This document shows, piece by piece, positions 50,491 to 62,400 of a stretch of 64,000 nucleotides of DNA. This DNA comes from Phorcus lineatus. Taxonomy: Eukaryota > Mollusca > Gastropoda > Trochida > Trochidae. The DNA lies in contig OV121095.1 of NCBI GenBank assembly GCA_921293015.1, forward strand, positions 35,809,484-35,873,483. The letters are read 5' to 3'. Made by a program: the position numbers and the translations under genes. Under the pieces are notes generated by a model that searched no databases, was not told the DNA's origin, and saw only the letters and a program-made list of their open reading frames with translations. Every line of letters begins with the position of its first letter. The first letter of the stretch is position 1.

Positions 50491-52780
50491 AGCCTCTAAT
50501 CATGAATAAAGGGGGACTTCACTGAATCACATACAGCCTTTCTTATCTCACTGCGCTCTGTTATTCAATACAGCCCAACACAATGCTTTTATCAGCTTTC
50601 TGTGATCCTATCTCCATCTTCTTTATAGCTTGTTTCGGAAAGATTAGCCTGGTAACTGGCCAAACGTTGTTGGCAATTTCTTGTCAATTTTCCTTCTATT
50701 CTTGCTCAAAACTGGGTTTGATTTATTATTCATAAGGTAGATAATTGTTTTGGGATTAGTTTATGATGACCAGTGATATCTTGTTAGTTTGAAGGAGGGA
50801 CGGTCGTTACGATGATTACATTTATGATTTAGTGTTTAGGTGCCTTTCTCTAGCTATACATTCATCTGCTTCTATACTATCATGATGAGAGAATCAGGTG
50901 GTGAATACACCTTGATCACTACCTTCATTTAGTCTCTATCATAATTTCTATGTAATTTATGATTTATTTCATGACTGAAATGACAAAGAAGTATTTTTCT
51001 TATAACAATATAAGTCAAAGAAGTAAAGTGTCCTTCTTTTAGAAGTAATTACCCTTAATTAAAACAAAAATAAAAAGAGTATCAGATCATTTTGAATCAA
51101 ATTAAATTTTCTCCTACATTTCATATTCAATGCAAAATCTAATTAAAAAATAATGACACCATTTGACAATGGACCTATTTAACAAAACTGTCAAGAGATA
51201 GCTCTGACAAATAGTCTATAATTTTGAACCAACCCGGACTATTCACAACATCAAAGCAAAGGGAGGGGGGTACTGGAGAAGGAAATATTTTATTTTCAAC
51301 CCTGGCAACAAGCCTCCTCACAAACTTGTGAAGAAATATCTTAGCACCCAAAGTAAATTAATGGTTCTGTGATGAGTGCATAGAAAATGGTGAAGAGATT
51401 TAGCGTCAAGGTTACAATTTGGAGAGCTTACTCAGGCAGAAAACTGTTACATAATGGTGATGAGAGTATGATGGCTGTTAAAAACCTATCATAGAGTTTG
51501 TAAAGGAAAATCATTGCTAAATAGTGCATGAAATATTGGATCGATATATAGTAAGTTATCAGTTTTAGATTAAAGCTAAAAATACTTTTTTCCAACATGT
51601 TTTCATATTGATAATAACAAATAATGGTAATTATCAAAAACTACCACACTGACATGTTATTACGAAATCACTTTCATTCAGTATCGTAATTTTCAAATGC
51701 TGGAAACAAGACAAAAACAAAAACAAGATTCAAAGAATAAAACATTGAATCAACTGAAATAAATGAAAATATTTAACTTTAATAATATATTTAAAAAACT
51801 GTGACAAAAATATTTTGACAATATTTATCAATTTTTTGCTAATGTCCAATTAAACGTGGAGAGTCGGTAAATTATCACACATCAAATTTGCTTTGAGGCC
51901 ACTGCTTGCTTTGACAAAATTTCTTAAATTTTAGCCAGTTGACAATCATAAATTTTCTATGGACAACTGGCCACTAAGAATGGTTAAATACTAGTTGATT
52001 TAACATTTGAGCCAAAACTGTGTGTCATGGGCACAAATATGATATTCTGTTTATTAGCGAGTCGAGAAATCATAGAAACTAATCAAAATCAACATCCAAG
52101 AAAAGGCATAGGCGCATTTAGAACACAATGTCATAGGCGAACTGTGACATCAAAGCATCGTATGAAACATATGACCCCCTTCACCATGGGACCATGGCTA
52201 TGTAAGTACATGACAAAGTCTTCATAAAATACAAAATATTGGATCGCCCAGTTAGAAAATTACAGTATTTTAAACAGAAAACACATTGACTTCCTAGTGC
52301 GACAATGAAGGATAAGAAACAGACATGTTCAGTGACAGCACTATAATTAGGAAAAGCTCAAACTTCTAAACACTGGGATTTCGCTTTTCACTCTCAGCAT
52401 GAACCTAGAGACTGCTGTATAATCTATGAATTTCCATGTTTGAATCATGATAATTGGTTTCATCATGGTAGGAGCCTGTATGTTCCCATACAAAATCATT
52501 GATATTCTTTAATTTGAAAAGTTTTTGGTCTTGTGCACACATCATTGGCAAAATGAACATCAACCGTTCAATGAAAGAGCACGGTAGTTTTTTAACTTCT
52601 GAAACAAGGATAAGGCATCAGTAATCTGATAAAAGAATTTGTCAAATGTCTCATATGTCTATTGTTATGGTACCCTGATTTTGTTCCAATTTGCTAGTGT
52701 TTTACACCAGTTCCAGCTTAACTACTGCTAGTTTGACCTGGATTTTTTTTCGAGGCAAGATAGGTGAGTTTGATAGTTGC
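50491..52780. other. Intergenic DNA, nothing recognised
   Basis: AT-rich, chance frames only (51428-51637, 52027-52227). Confidence 0.5.
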
Positions 52781-52781
52781 T

Positions 52782-53045
52782 CGTGTGGTCAAGTCTGACG
52801 GTATTGCCTCACTCTGAGGTTGTTTGTTTTAATCCTGCAAGGGCCTGAACCAAAATAGTACAAGAGTTTGTATGATGGCAGATAGTGTGATCACAAATAT
52901 AGGAATTGTAAGGTTAATTTTGGCACTGTTGCCTGACTGGGGATTTCAGTTCAAATCCTGCAAGAGGCTTGGACCAAAATAGTTCAAGAATTATTTTGAT
53001 TACAGACAATGTGATCCAAAAATAACAATGTTACAAAATTCAACC
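52782..53045 (+). mobile_element. Two tandem SINE copies, family of 36290
   Basis: Two plus-oriented copies follow each other. In each, a gttcaaatcctgcaag-type B box (clear near 52950, degenerate near 52832) is followed by accaaaatagt-caag and a gatagtgtgatc/gacaatgtgatcc motif. The 53062-53247 frame just beyond is more GC-rich but unrecognised. Confidence 0.6.
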
Positions 53046-54650
53046 ACCACAGCATCTCTGGGTGTGTCTGGACACAGAGACATCTCATGCACAACCTCAC
53101 CCACAGCGGCAGGAGTTGTACCTTTCATGTGTATCGATATTTAATCAGCGGATCAGCTTGGAACACGTCACAATGAGAGGAGGAAGAAAACTGAGGCACA
53201 CTGTAGGTGTCCGCCTTACCAACTTCCATGCCACAAGATCTTGTTAACTGTAAACCCATTTGCATAATTGACTTATTGGCACCAAGAGTCAAGCATCAAT
53301 GCTAGGTTGTACTCAAAGATATAATGCTGGGAGTTGTGTCCTGGTTATTGGTCAAAACAAGCATGGATATACGACCCCCTTGACTATTGTAACCGGACAC
53401 TGGATTTGTTGTTACATGTATGAGACAACAGGGATTTAACCTAATATAAGGATTAATCTTTCATTTTCCATTTCAAGAATTTCAGTTTTCCTTTCTCTTT
53501 ACCTACAAGAAATTCCTTCTAGACCTTTGATACCTTCAAAAAACTGACATGACTGCAATAAATTACAAAACATACACTTGATATGTTTTTCTTTCATCCT
53601 AACCTTTTAATTAGCATAGGATAATTTGCATATTGGCACTTGCTTAAAATGACATGTCACAAAGTCGCCCTTTTCAGAATAGGAAGTTGTGTATATACAA
53701 AGATTGCCTTCATTATCCATCTAGCAAACTGACACAAACTTTTATTCAAAATTTGTAATCTCCTTACCAGTGATTTACATCTTTCTCAAATTCTTTCAGA
53801 AGGCAATTTTTTTAATTAATCAGCCATATTTTTATAGTTTTAAGAATGACTTCATTAGAACTCATTCTGTAAATCCCTCTGTAGTAAAAAGATATACAGA
53901 TAAAAACCTAGCTATCATCTATCCTAATACTTTCTTATTTGTGATGATCTTTTTTTCTGTTTTATATCTTATATCAGACATCAACCACTTGCAAAACAAT
54001 ACTTCAATTTATCTGTTTCCCTTTGAGATTGTTTTTCGTCTGGTATTGATTTAATGTCCTACCTAAAATCTTCAAAAATACAAAAAAATTTCTTTATAGT
54101 TATGAATGCAGATAGTATATCTTGAAAAGATACATGAGCATTTCTTGTAAAAGCATGATACAATTCCTTTGAAGTTTGATTTAACTCCACAAGATTGAAG
54201 CAAATATCTCTCCTTGCTGGAATCATCTTGTTATAGGGAAGATATTTAATCAAGAGATAAAATCACATCGATGTTTTTTAAGAATACAAATGACTTACCC
54301 ATTATCTTAAAGGCGGCATTTTAAAACAAGCCTTGCATCTATTGTTTCCAAATTCAACTGAGTATCTCAGACTCCATGATTTTGCTCACTCAGTGTAGTA
54401 ACAGAAGATAAAGAACAGGGCAATGACCTATATTCTTCATGCTATATTGATTTCATGTCACAGTCTTGACAAAAGTATTCTGTTAGTTCTTCTTACAAGC
54501 TTAATCTTAGACAGATATGGAGAGTTTTTTAGATAAACCCAAAACTAACAAGCAGACAGAGTCAGCTATATCCCCCGCCAAAGGGAAAGGGTAGTTAAGG
54601 ATACTAGTTGTGGAATATTGAACAGTGATCATGTTGTTTTTCTACAAACA

Positions 54651-55275
54651 ACCTTTAAGAAATCCTATGTTACGTTTCCATGGAAACGGGTAAAAATAAA
54701 AATGCAAAGAAGTTGAAAACCCCAAAAGGCACATCTCGGCATAATGCCCGTTGCACATACCAAGTTTCGTCGAGCTAGGTCTCACCGTTTTGGAGTTGTG
54801 CTCCGGAAACATTAACGGGTAAAAATAAAAATGCAAAGAAGTTGAAAACCCCAAAAGGCACATCTCTGCATGATGCCCGTTGCACATACCAAGTTTCGTC
54901 GAGCTAGGTCTCACAGTTTTGGAGTTGTGGTCCGGAAACAAAATCCTATGTTACGTTTCCATGGAAACGGGTAAAAATAAAAATGCAAAGAAGTTGAAAA
55001 CCCCAAAAGGCACTTCTCCGCATGATGCCCGTTGCACATATCAAGTTTCGTCGAGATAGGTCTCACCATTTTGGAGTTGTGCTCCGGAAACAAAATCCTA
55101 TGTTACGTTTCCATGGAAACAGGTAAAAATAAAAATGCAAAGAAGTTGAAAACCCCAAAAGGCACATCTCCGCATGATGCCCGTTGCACATACCAAGTTT
55201 CGTCGAGATAGGTCTCACCGTTTTGGAGTTGTGCTCCGGAAACATTATCGGGACGGACGGACGAACGGACGGAAT
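54651..55275. repeat. 152-bp tandem repeat, four copies, ending in a (GGAC)n tract
   Basis: gggtaaaaataaaaatgcaa recurs at 54688, 54817, 54969 and 55121. The last three are 152 bp apart, and the first junction is shortened to 129 bp. Each full unit contains the palindrome GTTTCCATGGAAAC and ends ctccggaaac. A gacggacggacgaacggacg tract follows at 55251-55271. The minus-strand frames of 60-99 codons all translate the same unit. Confidence 0.9.
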
Positions 55276-56678
55276 ATTGTTCAATGTGAACTACAAGTCC
55301 CTTCCCAGAGTCTGAATGTCACACAGAACATAGATACCTTTATTCAGAAACCTTGTCAGAATCAGAAACATAGTACAAGCAGGAACACTAACATTGAATC
55401 CCAGTACTGTGTTCTGGTGTGGATCACATGTACTGGCCATAGTTAATACAGCGTTTTAGGTGACCCTATCAGACCCCTCAATGGATTTGCACATTAGGTC
55501 TTCCTAAAGACCGGGAACTGCTGTCTACAAATACTAATAGATCTAGATTTAACAGTAACATTTTATAGTAAGAAACCTGTGTGATGCAGACCTTAATGAA
55601 TTTTTAAGGGAGTATAGTTTCACATGGCACGCCAGTACGCAGGTCTGAGCAAAGTGGAAGTTATTTCTTCTAGCCTGCACTCGGACAGAAACAGATAGAT
55701 TGATGGTGACAGGGCCTCACTATTGATCAAGCAACTTCAGTTCTTCTCTATTCAGAAACAACTTGATGATAGGTGATATACATCCACCCACTCCTAGCAA
55801 GAGATGATGTCCTAAACAGGGTTGGTAGCTTCAAAATATGAGATAAATGAATAATCTAGAACCTCACTATTGATCAACCAACTTCAATTATTTTTCATCC
55901 AGACACAGGCTATACCTGATGGTAGATTATAACAAAAGTTGATGTCCTTTAGAGGGTTGGTAGCTTCAAAATTTCAGATAAGTGAATAATCCAGGGCCTC
56001 ACTATTGATCAACCAACTTTGGTTATTATCTAACAAGACACAACCCTTACCAGATGGTAGATGATTGACAGATTCTCTTAGCAAAAGATGATGTCCAAAA
56101 AAGGTTTGTAAATTCAGATTTATATCATTGATTAGCCAGGTAATTTAGACAGAAATTGGTTAAACTATTGGTATGATGTCATTCACAAGTACAATTGGGT
56201 CATATCCTATGAACTTTCAGACTGGTGAATAAGCTCATATACTAGCTGTCTGTGTACAAATTCATTTATTGCTATAAGGTCGCTTATAGACAGATCTTGG
56301 TTGAAGTATTGGTATGACGTCAATTACCAATACAATTGTTTCCTTTGAACCTTAATTACAGTGGATAATCTCATATTCTTTAGCCAAATTATTCAGACAG
56401 ACGTTTTTTGATGTAGTGGCAAGATGATTGTTATCTGTTATGGGAAGAGGCGGGTAACTTTGAACATTTAGATTGATAAATAACCTTGTTCACTTTTATA
56501 CAATCATTCAGACAGATCTTGGCCATTCCCTTTGAACTTATAGATTAGTGAATTTCATTTTACAAAGATATTCAGACACATCTCGGTTGACAAAGTTGCC
56601 TGACGCCATGCATGTATATCAATTAAAAAGAGTCAGTACCTTAGAACTTTCAGATTGGTGAATGTTGTATCTTATATG

Positions 56679-56679
<1 letters not shown>

Positions 56680-56755
<76 letters not shown>
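56680..56755. repeat. (TA)38 microsatellite
   Basis: An uninterrupted 76-bp run of alternating T and A, ending directly before the hairpin at 56760. Confidence 0.95.
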
Positions 56756-56757
<2 letters not shown>

Positions 56758-56759
56758 TT

Positions 56760-56814
56760 AAATATAACATACTTCACATAGTCGTTTGCAGACTATGTGA
56801 AGTATGTTATATTT
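56760..56814. repeat. Perfect 24-bp hairpin with 7-nt loop
   Basis: aaatataacatacttcacat (24 bases in all) at 56760-56783 is the exact complement of 56791-56814. The loop is gtttgca. With one mismatch the pairing extends a further 8-10 bp outward (atatagatt against actctatat). Confidence 0.9.
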
Positions 56815-58047
56815 ACTCTATATGTGAGTTTTGCGTTTGAACCGATTCAACTTTTAATATATATATTGAATCAGAACCTTTGACCTTATAGATTGGTGAG
56901 TGTAATTTACTGCTGAAAGGTTATTCAGACAGATCTCTTTTGATCAAATAGAATTTATTTTCAACTAATCATAACTATCATTTTAAGAATTAAGGGTTAA
57001 TGTGTAATTAGAAAATCTACCATTTAACTTCTGAACTCTAATTACTCAATTTAATTAGTTTTGTGATATCCATTATCTTAGATTCTACTTATCATTCATT
57101 TATCAATACACAATTCTATTATCAACCCAGCACTGTAACGAGACCAATAAAATTGTAATCATATCATCAAGTTTATGACATCATCACATTCTGATGTCAT
57201 GTAGAGTCATGTACTTGATGGCATCATAGCATTATGATGTCATGAAGCATTGTTTTTTTACAGTATTGTTATAACATGAACTATGATGACTGGGGATTAT
57301 GCAAAATATTAAGTCAAAATGCCATCTTTTTGAAAATATCGTTAGATCTCATACAAGCGACATCTCTCCTGTGGAACATAGTCTTGCATGACACATCAGA
57401 TTAGACTGGCTAAGTGTGCTCTTTCCCCTGGGAGGAAAATAACCATCTATCAAATTCACATGAAAACAGCTTATACCAGATTGAATTTTAGCGCCAAATC
57501 ACATGGGAAATAACCTAATCACATTACAAAATTTTCTCTGCCAACCATATCTTTCAACTAAAAAAAATGGAAGGCTTGCAAGTTTTAAAGCTCATCTATG
57601 ACATTAAATAAGTTAAACTTTCTGTTTGATATAAGGCAGGGATTTTGTACCATAATCCACTAGATTGGGAGGATTTGAAAAATTGAAAATAGGATTTAGA
57701 ACAAATAGATGAAAGTTCTATGCATATCATGTATTTAAACAAGAAAGGAAGCTGGGAGGTACAAGGCTTAAGATAGCTTTCAAGTGTATTTAACAAATAT
57801 CACAGCGACTTATGAAAGGTATGAAGATATAATGAAAATAATTATAATGATAATTCTAAAGCCATATATCCAATGCAAAGGCTGCATATATTGACTGTTT
57901 TATTACCCTTAAGGAATTTCAAAGAGCTTTTCTGGACAATATATTTATTAACTTCCAGTGTTCAGGTACCAATTTGTACAGCAAGGTGGACTGAGTGGAA
58001 TGTGGATAAAGTGCCTTGCCCAGGCGCACGACACAGTTTAAAGCCCA

Positions 58048-58125
58048 GGGCCTAGATTTTGGAAATTCTATTAACATTGGCTTACGACTATCTTAGCGCT
58101 AAGAGAGCTTAAAAAATCTAGGCCC
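58048..58125. mobile_element. 78-bp MITE
   Basis: The 13-bp perfect terminal inverted repeats GGGCCTAGATTTT (58048-58060) and AAAATCTAGGCCC (58113-58125) flank a short AT-rich centre with the palindrome tcttagcgctaaga. Confidence 0.75.
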
Positions 58126-59163
58126 AGGTCACAAAATCTTTTGGTGTCTTCACCTGGATTCAAACCCTGTAATAATTTCTTTAGTAATTTAGAAAATGAA
58201 CATATTGGTATTGTTTTATGTTTTAACCTAACTTATCAAATGTGTTTATCTTGAAACAAGTTGCTCAATTCTTTGTCGCAGGCAGGTTTGGTATCATGAC
58301 ATATATATTCTACAATTATATTCATTTTGTTGCCTATCAATATTCTAATGTGCCTGCTAGGTTTTGCTTGATTGTCATTATCCATGCTATGTATGAAATT
58401 CAAGGGGGTAGTCAAACCCCCTGAATTTAACCCCCCCTCCTGGCACCGTCAGGTATAGAGATATTTTAATTGTGTTACATGCTGAACAGGCTCCGTAACA
58501 GTATGTTCATCTCCATTCCACCAAAACAATTTAACAATCTAGAATTATACTATATTCTACTGACTAATTCAAACTTATTTGTAAATTTATACAGACATGA
58601 ATTTAATGATCTGACATTCATACAGATATGATGTATTTATTAATCTCAAATTACATATCATGCAGTACAGGCCTGATAACACAGACAATATCTGAATATA
58701 GTAGTACAGGTAATCTATCTATTCTGTTAATGTTCATTTATGGTAATTGATATGTGCAGGCATTTAAGACTATTTCTGAAACATACAAGCTTATACTAAT
58801 ATTGGCATTGGAGTGTGTCAGTTCCATGGATAAAGTTTGAAGCCATTTATTCAGTCTTCAGTTGTAAATGAGAATGATATATCTGCCTGGTTATGAGAGC
58901 GTTAAACTTTTTTATACTCTTTCAAGACTGTTTATCAAATACCATGAAGTTGAATGATGGACCTGAATTGCAAACTGCACTGTTAAGCTAGATTTTGCTC
59001 TTATTGATAGAGTTTAACATTAATTTTCATCAAAATGATTCGTTTTGTGTCTTGGTAATCATAGATGGATATTTTATAAGGAATGCGTCCGCATTTGAGG
59101 AAATTAAACCACAAAACTGCATATGTTTCATTATTTTAACAAATTATCTAAACCAAAAATTTT

Positions 59164-59313
59164 ACTCAAAGGGGGGGGAACCATCCAACGAATTTGACAA
59201 CTCAGAGTATCAAGAGCAAACTGTTTAATGTGTGACGTTTCGCCACCCGTATGGGCGGCTTCTTCAGACTGAAGAGTTGTCAAATTCGTTGGATGGTTCC
59301 CCCCCCTTTGAGT
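59164..59313 (-). mobile_element. 40-bp palindrome enclosing a hammerhead-like core (Penelope-like fragment, tentative)
   Basis: Perfect inverted arms lie at 59164-59203 and 59274-59313 (actcaaaggggggggaacca and onward). Between them the minus strand reads CTGAAGA (59267-59261), a 7-bp stem with an ATAC loop (59260-59242), GAAAC and GTC (59241-59234). That is the CUGANGA / stem II / GAAA / UH order of a type I hammerhead with a palindromic ACGU stem III. Base pairs next to the core in stem I are few. No reverse transcriptase frame is present. The frames at 58995-59228 and 59232-59474 overlap it. Confidence 0.45.
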
Positions 59314-59474
59314 TTTACTATACTATCACCTTAGTCTACCATCCTGCATCCTTTAGTGGATCCGAATTTCTTCTCAGTACCGTCAGCCGCCGACTATTCC
59401 CGTGGAAAGCGCCACCAGACCAGTTCCAAAAATTTTACATTTTAGAAACTTGTAAAGGAGAATATAAGAAATGA

Positions 59475-62400
59475 AATTAACTTCATTCATAGAGCAGGAC
59501 AAGAAAAACCCGGAAGCATAAACCACATAAACTATTCCTATTTTGGTTACATGCTATTTGATAAATTACCGAAGTTAAATACTGCCACAGAAAAACTTTT
59601 CAAATCAATATGCAACATAATGGAGTAATTAACCCAAAACTTGGAGAACTTCCCGAAGATTTCAAACCCATTGGCAAGGTTAAGTATTGGCGGAAGACAT
59701 TAAGACATGAGGTTGATGGAAGCAAGAAGATCCCTCAGGCTGTTGAGTCTATCTTCAAATGGCAGCTATGGACACAGAATTACAAGACTTACCAGAACTG
59801 AATAATTAGCATGGAATGAAAAAAACCAGGTACACATATCACAACAATATATTTCATAAAAAGCACAGAAAATAATTTGATCTTATCAAGTGTTGAAAAC
59901 ATTCTGCAAAAAATACTCTGATGTAACTAAGAACTAGAATTCAATGATAAGAGCCCATGTCATAACAATATGATGTCACCCAAGGTTTCACATTTCGCTA
60001 CCTTTAATGTCAAAGCATCGTGATGAAGTTCTTGTAAAGGCATTGTGCAAAATCCACAGTTGCATGTGATATTAAAGGTGGAAAAAATAAAAAGTTGGAG
60101 TAAAACGCAAAAGCATCATAAAAAAATAAGTGATAAGGATTTGAAAATGAGCATGGAACTGCATAGTACAGGTATGCTTCAATGTTTTAAAGAAACATAA
60201 AAAAGTGTTTTAAATGTTGAATAATTAAGTGAAAGGAGTCCCTGCAAACTGTTACTTTGGCTGATCTCAAGGCTAAAAGTGGTTATTTCCCTGAGGTCCC
60301 CCAGAACAATGAGGGGGCGATTTAGTTTTCTCAATCTTTTTCTAATTTCATTTAACTGTCATGATAGAAAACATTGATTAAATATAAAAAATATTTCATG
60401 TCCAAATGCCTCTTTCAGTTATACATGCTTTTAATTTTACAAAAGAACAGCACATTTGCGGGCGATACTGCACTTCAGTCATTATTCTGACTGTTTTACT
60501 TATGTGGCAGTTGCATAGTAGCTAGTTTTCTTTACATGGAGAAAGTTTCCAACATTACACTTTTCAAATTGTCACAAATCCTTTTAAACTCAATGATATT
60601 CTCCTAACACAGCATGTTATCAGAAGCTGACCCAAATTTAATAGATATAACTACAGATACAACGATCAGTCAATATGACTTTACCTACAAGACTGGCCAT
60701 GGAGGCTTCAACAACTTTAACACTAAGGTTAACCTTAACGTGATACATTTACATTGCACTAAGGCTACCTTAGCAATTTAAAAAGGGAGCAATGTCAAGG
60801 TATTTTTAGTGGATTCGAAATTTTAGGGCTAATTTCTGTGCATCAAGATTCTTCACTATTCAAGATTGTTTTAATATCAGTTTCAATCATCTTACTCAGT
60901 GTAATATTTTGATTGCTTAAGATTTGAAATTTTTTCAAATAAATGTGTGCAATCAGCATAAAAGATAAACACTTTGAAATAAAGGCATTCATGAGTGTGG
61001 AAAGACTTGCTACAAAATGATATTGCTTATTAATCTTACCACTAATTATGTTTACATTTCTGTGTATGCTATCAATACACATATTTTATCTCCCTTTGTT
61101 TATACCATTAGGAGCAATAGAACAGGTTGTTTATCATGTCATGCAAAAACAACAAAGATGGCGACCGAAAGCAGATATTATTTTATTTTTACTCTCTCAT
61201 TGAGTAACCTTTAACCTTATGATTTCCGCAACAAGACCGAAAGCAGATATTACTCTCTCATTGAGTAACCTTTATGAATTGTGCAACGAGACCCTGGGCC
61301 TTATTGCACAGAACTCCATTACACTAAGGTGACGGAATGTTGCAACTATGGGTTAAGGGTATAAATAGCACAAAGGGGGCTTTGTGAAATTAGGGCCTGA
61401 TCTGTAAATATGGTTCGCTATGTGTCCCTATCAAGGAACTAGTTATACAATCATTGATGTTAGTACTTCTGAAATGGCATGATTCCTCTTTGATAAAAAA
61501 AGACGTGAAGAATAAAACAAATCTTTGAATTGTTACAAAGGCATAGCAGAAGTTTAAGCATAAAATCTTGCTTTTTGTCATAGATCAACATTTAACTAAA
61601 ATGATAACTATACATCCCACGTATAAAATAAATAAATCATTCTGCTTGCAGTTGAACAAATGCCCTCATCGAAGCAACAGATCACTAAATCCACCTACAT
61701 TTGCTCACATAAGGTACGTGACTTGTCACTTCGACCCCAGTCTATACATTATTCAACAAGTTTTGATCTGGGCTGAATCGTAAACCCATAAGTTATCGTC
61801 AAAAAAACATGAACCTGAGGCAATTAGCTTCACAAGCAATATGTATGTAAATGATAATGTCGCAATAATCGTTTCTGTCTGGAAAATTACGTTTGGTTAC
61901 ATGGTTTATTTTTCAAGCCTTAGAACAAAGATGACATCTAAAAAACGTTACTTGGCTCTAACTATCCAGAAATGCTCATATTTGTGGGTTCTGAAAAATG
62001 AAACAATTTTTAACAGAATGCTTTTAAATGGAGACTAAAGAGTATGAAATTAATCATCCTCGCAAACAAGTTATACTTTTTGTAATTATGCATAATATGG
62101 AAATATCGATATCACGATGCCTCTTACATATTTTTTAACAAATATAAGAAGCACAGTCGAAATCAAAGTATCCAAATTACAGCTCTCCAAATGATTGTAG
62201 GTTGAATGAGATATGTGTTTCACTTCACACAAAATCTCTTCTTTTCAATAAAACATCCTTCTAAAAAGAAAGCCAGCCTCTGAATAGATCTGATTAGAAT
62301 CTCACATGCATCGACCTTCCAATGACACTTGATTGCATACAACAATACAACGATATCAACACTCTTACCTCATTCGAGTGGCATTTTATAATTTGGAAAT

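Larger units (their letters stand above)
55715..56960. repeat. Degenerate repeats of about 120-147 bp
   Basis: cctcactattgatcaa recurs at 55715, 55862 and 55997 (147 and 135 bp). From 56100 a different phrase (attcagacagatct, gattggtgaat) recurs about every 100-130 bp. Confidence 0.65.

Noticed and set aside
53062-53247. GC-richer 61-codon frame
   Set aside because: No motif, no splice sites, adjacent to SINE copies. It is probably the remains of a repeat.
54642-55446. Series of related 60-99-codon frames
   Set aside because: They are translations of the 152-bp tandem repeat. No start or splice context or protein family fits.
59232-59801. Possible gene from two neighbouring plus-strand frames
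   Set aside because: Frames are short, out of phase and partly inside the palindrome. No domain is recognised.
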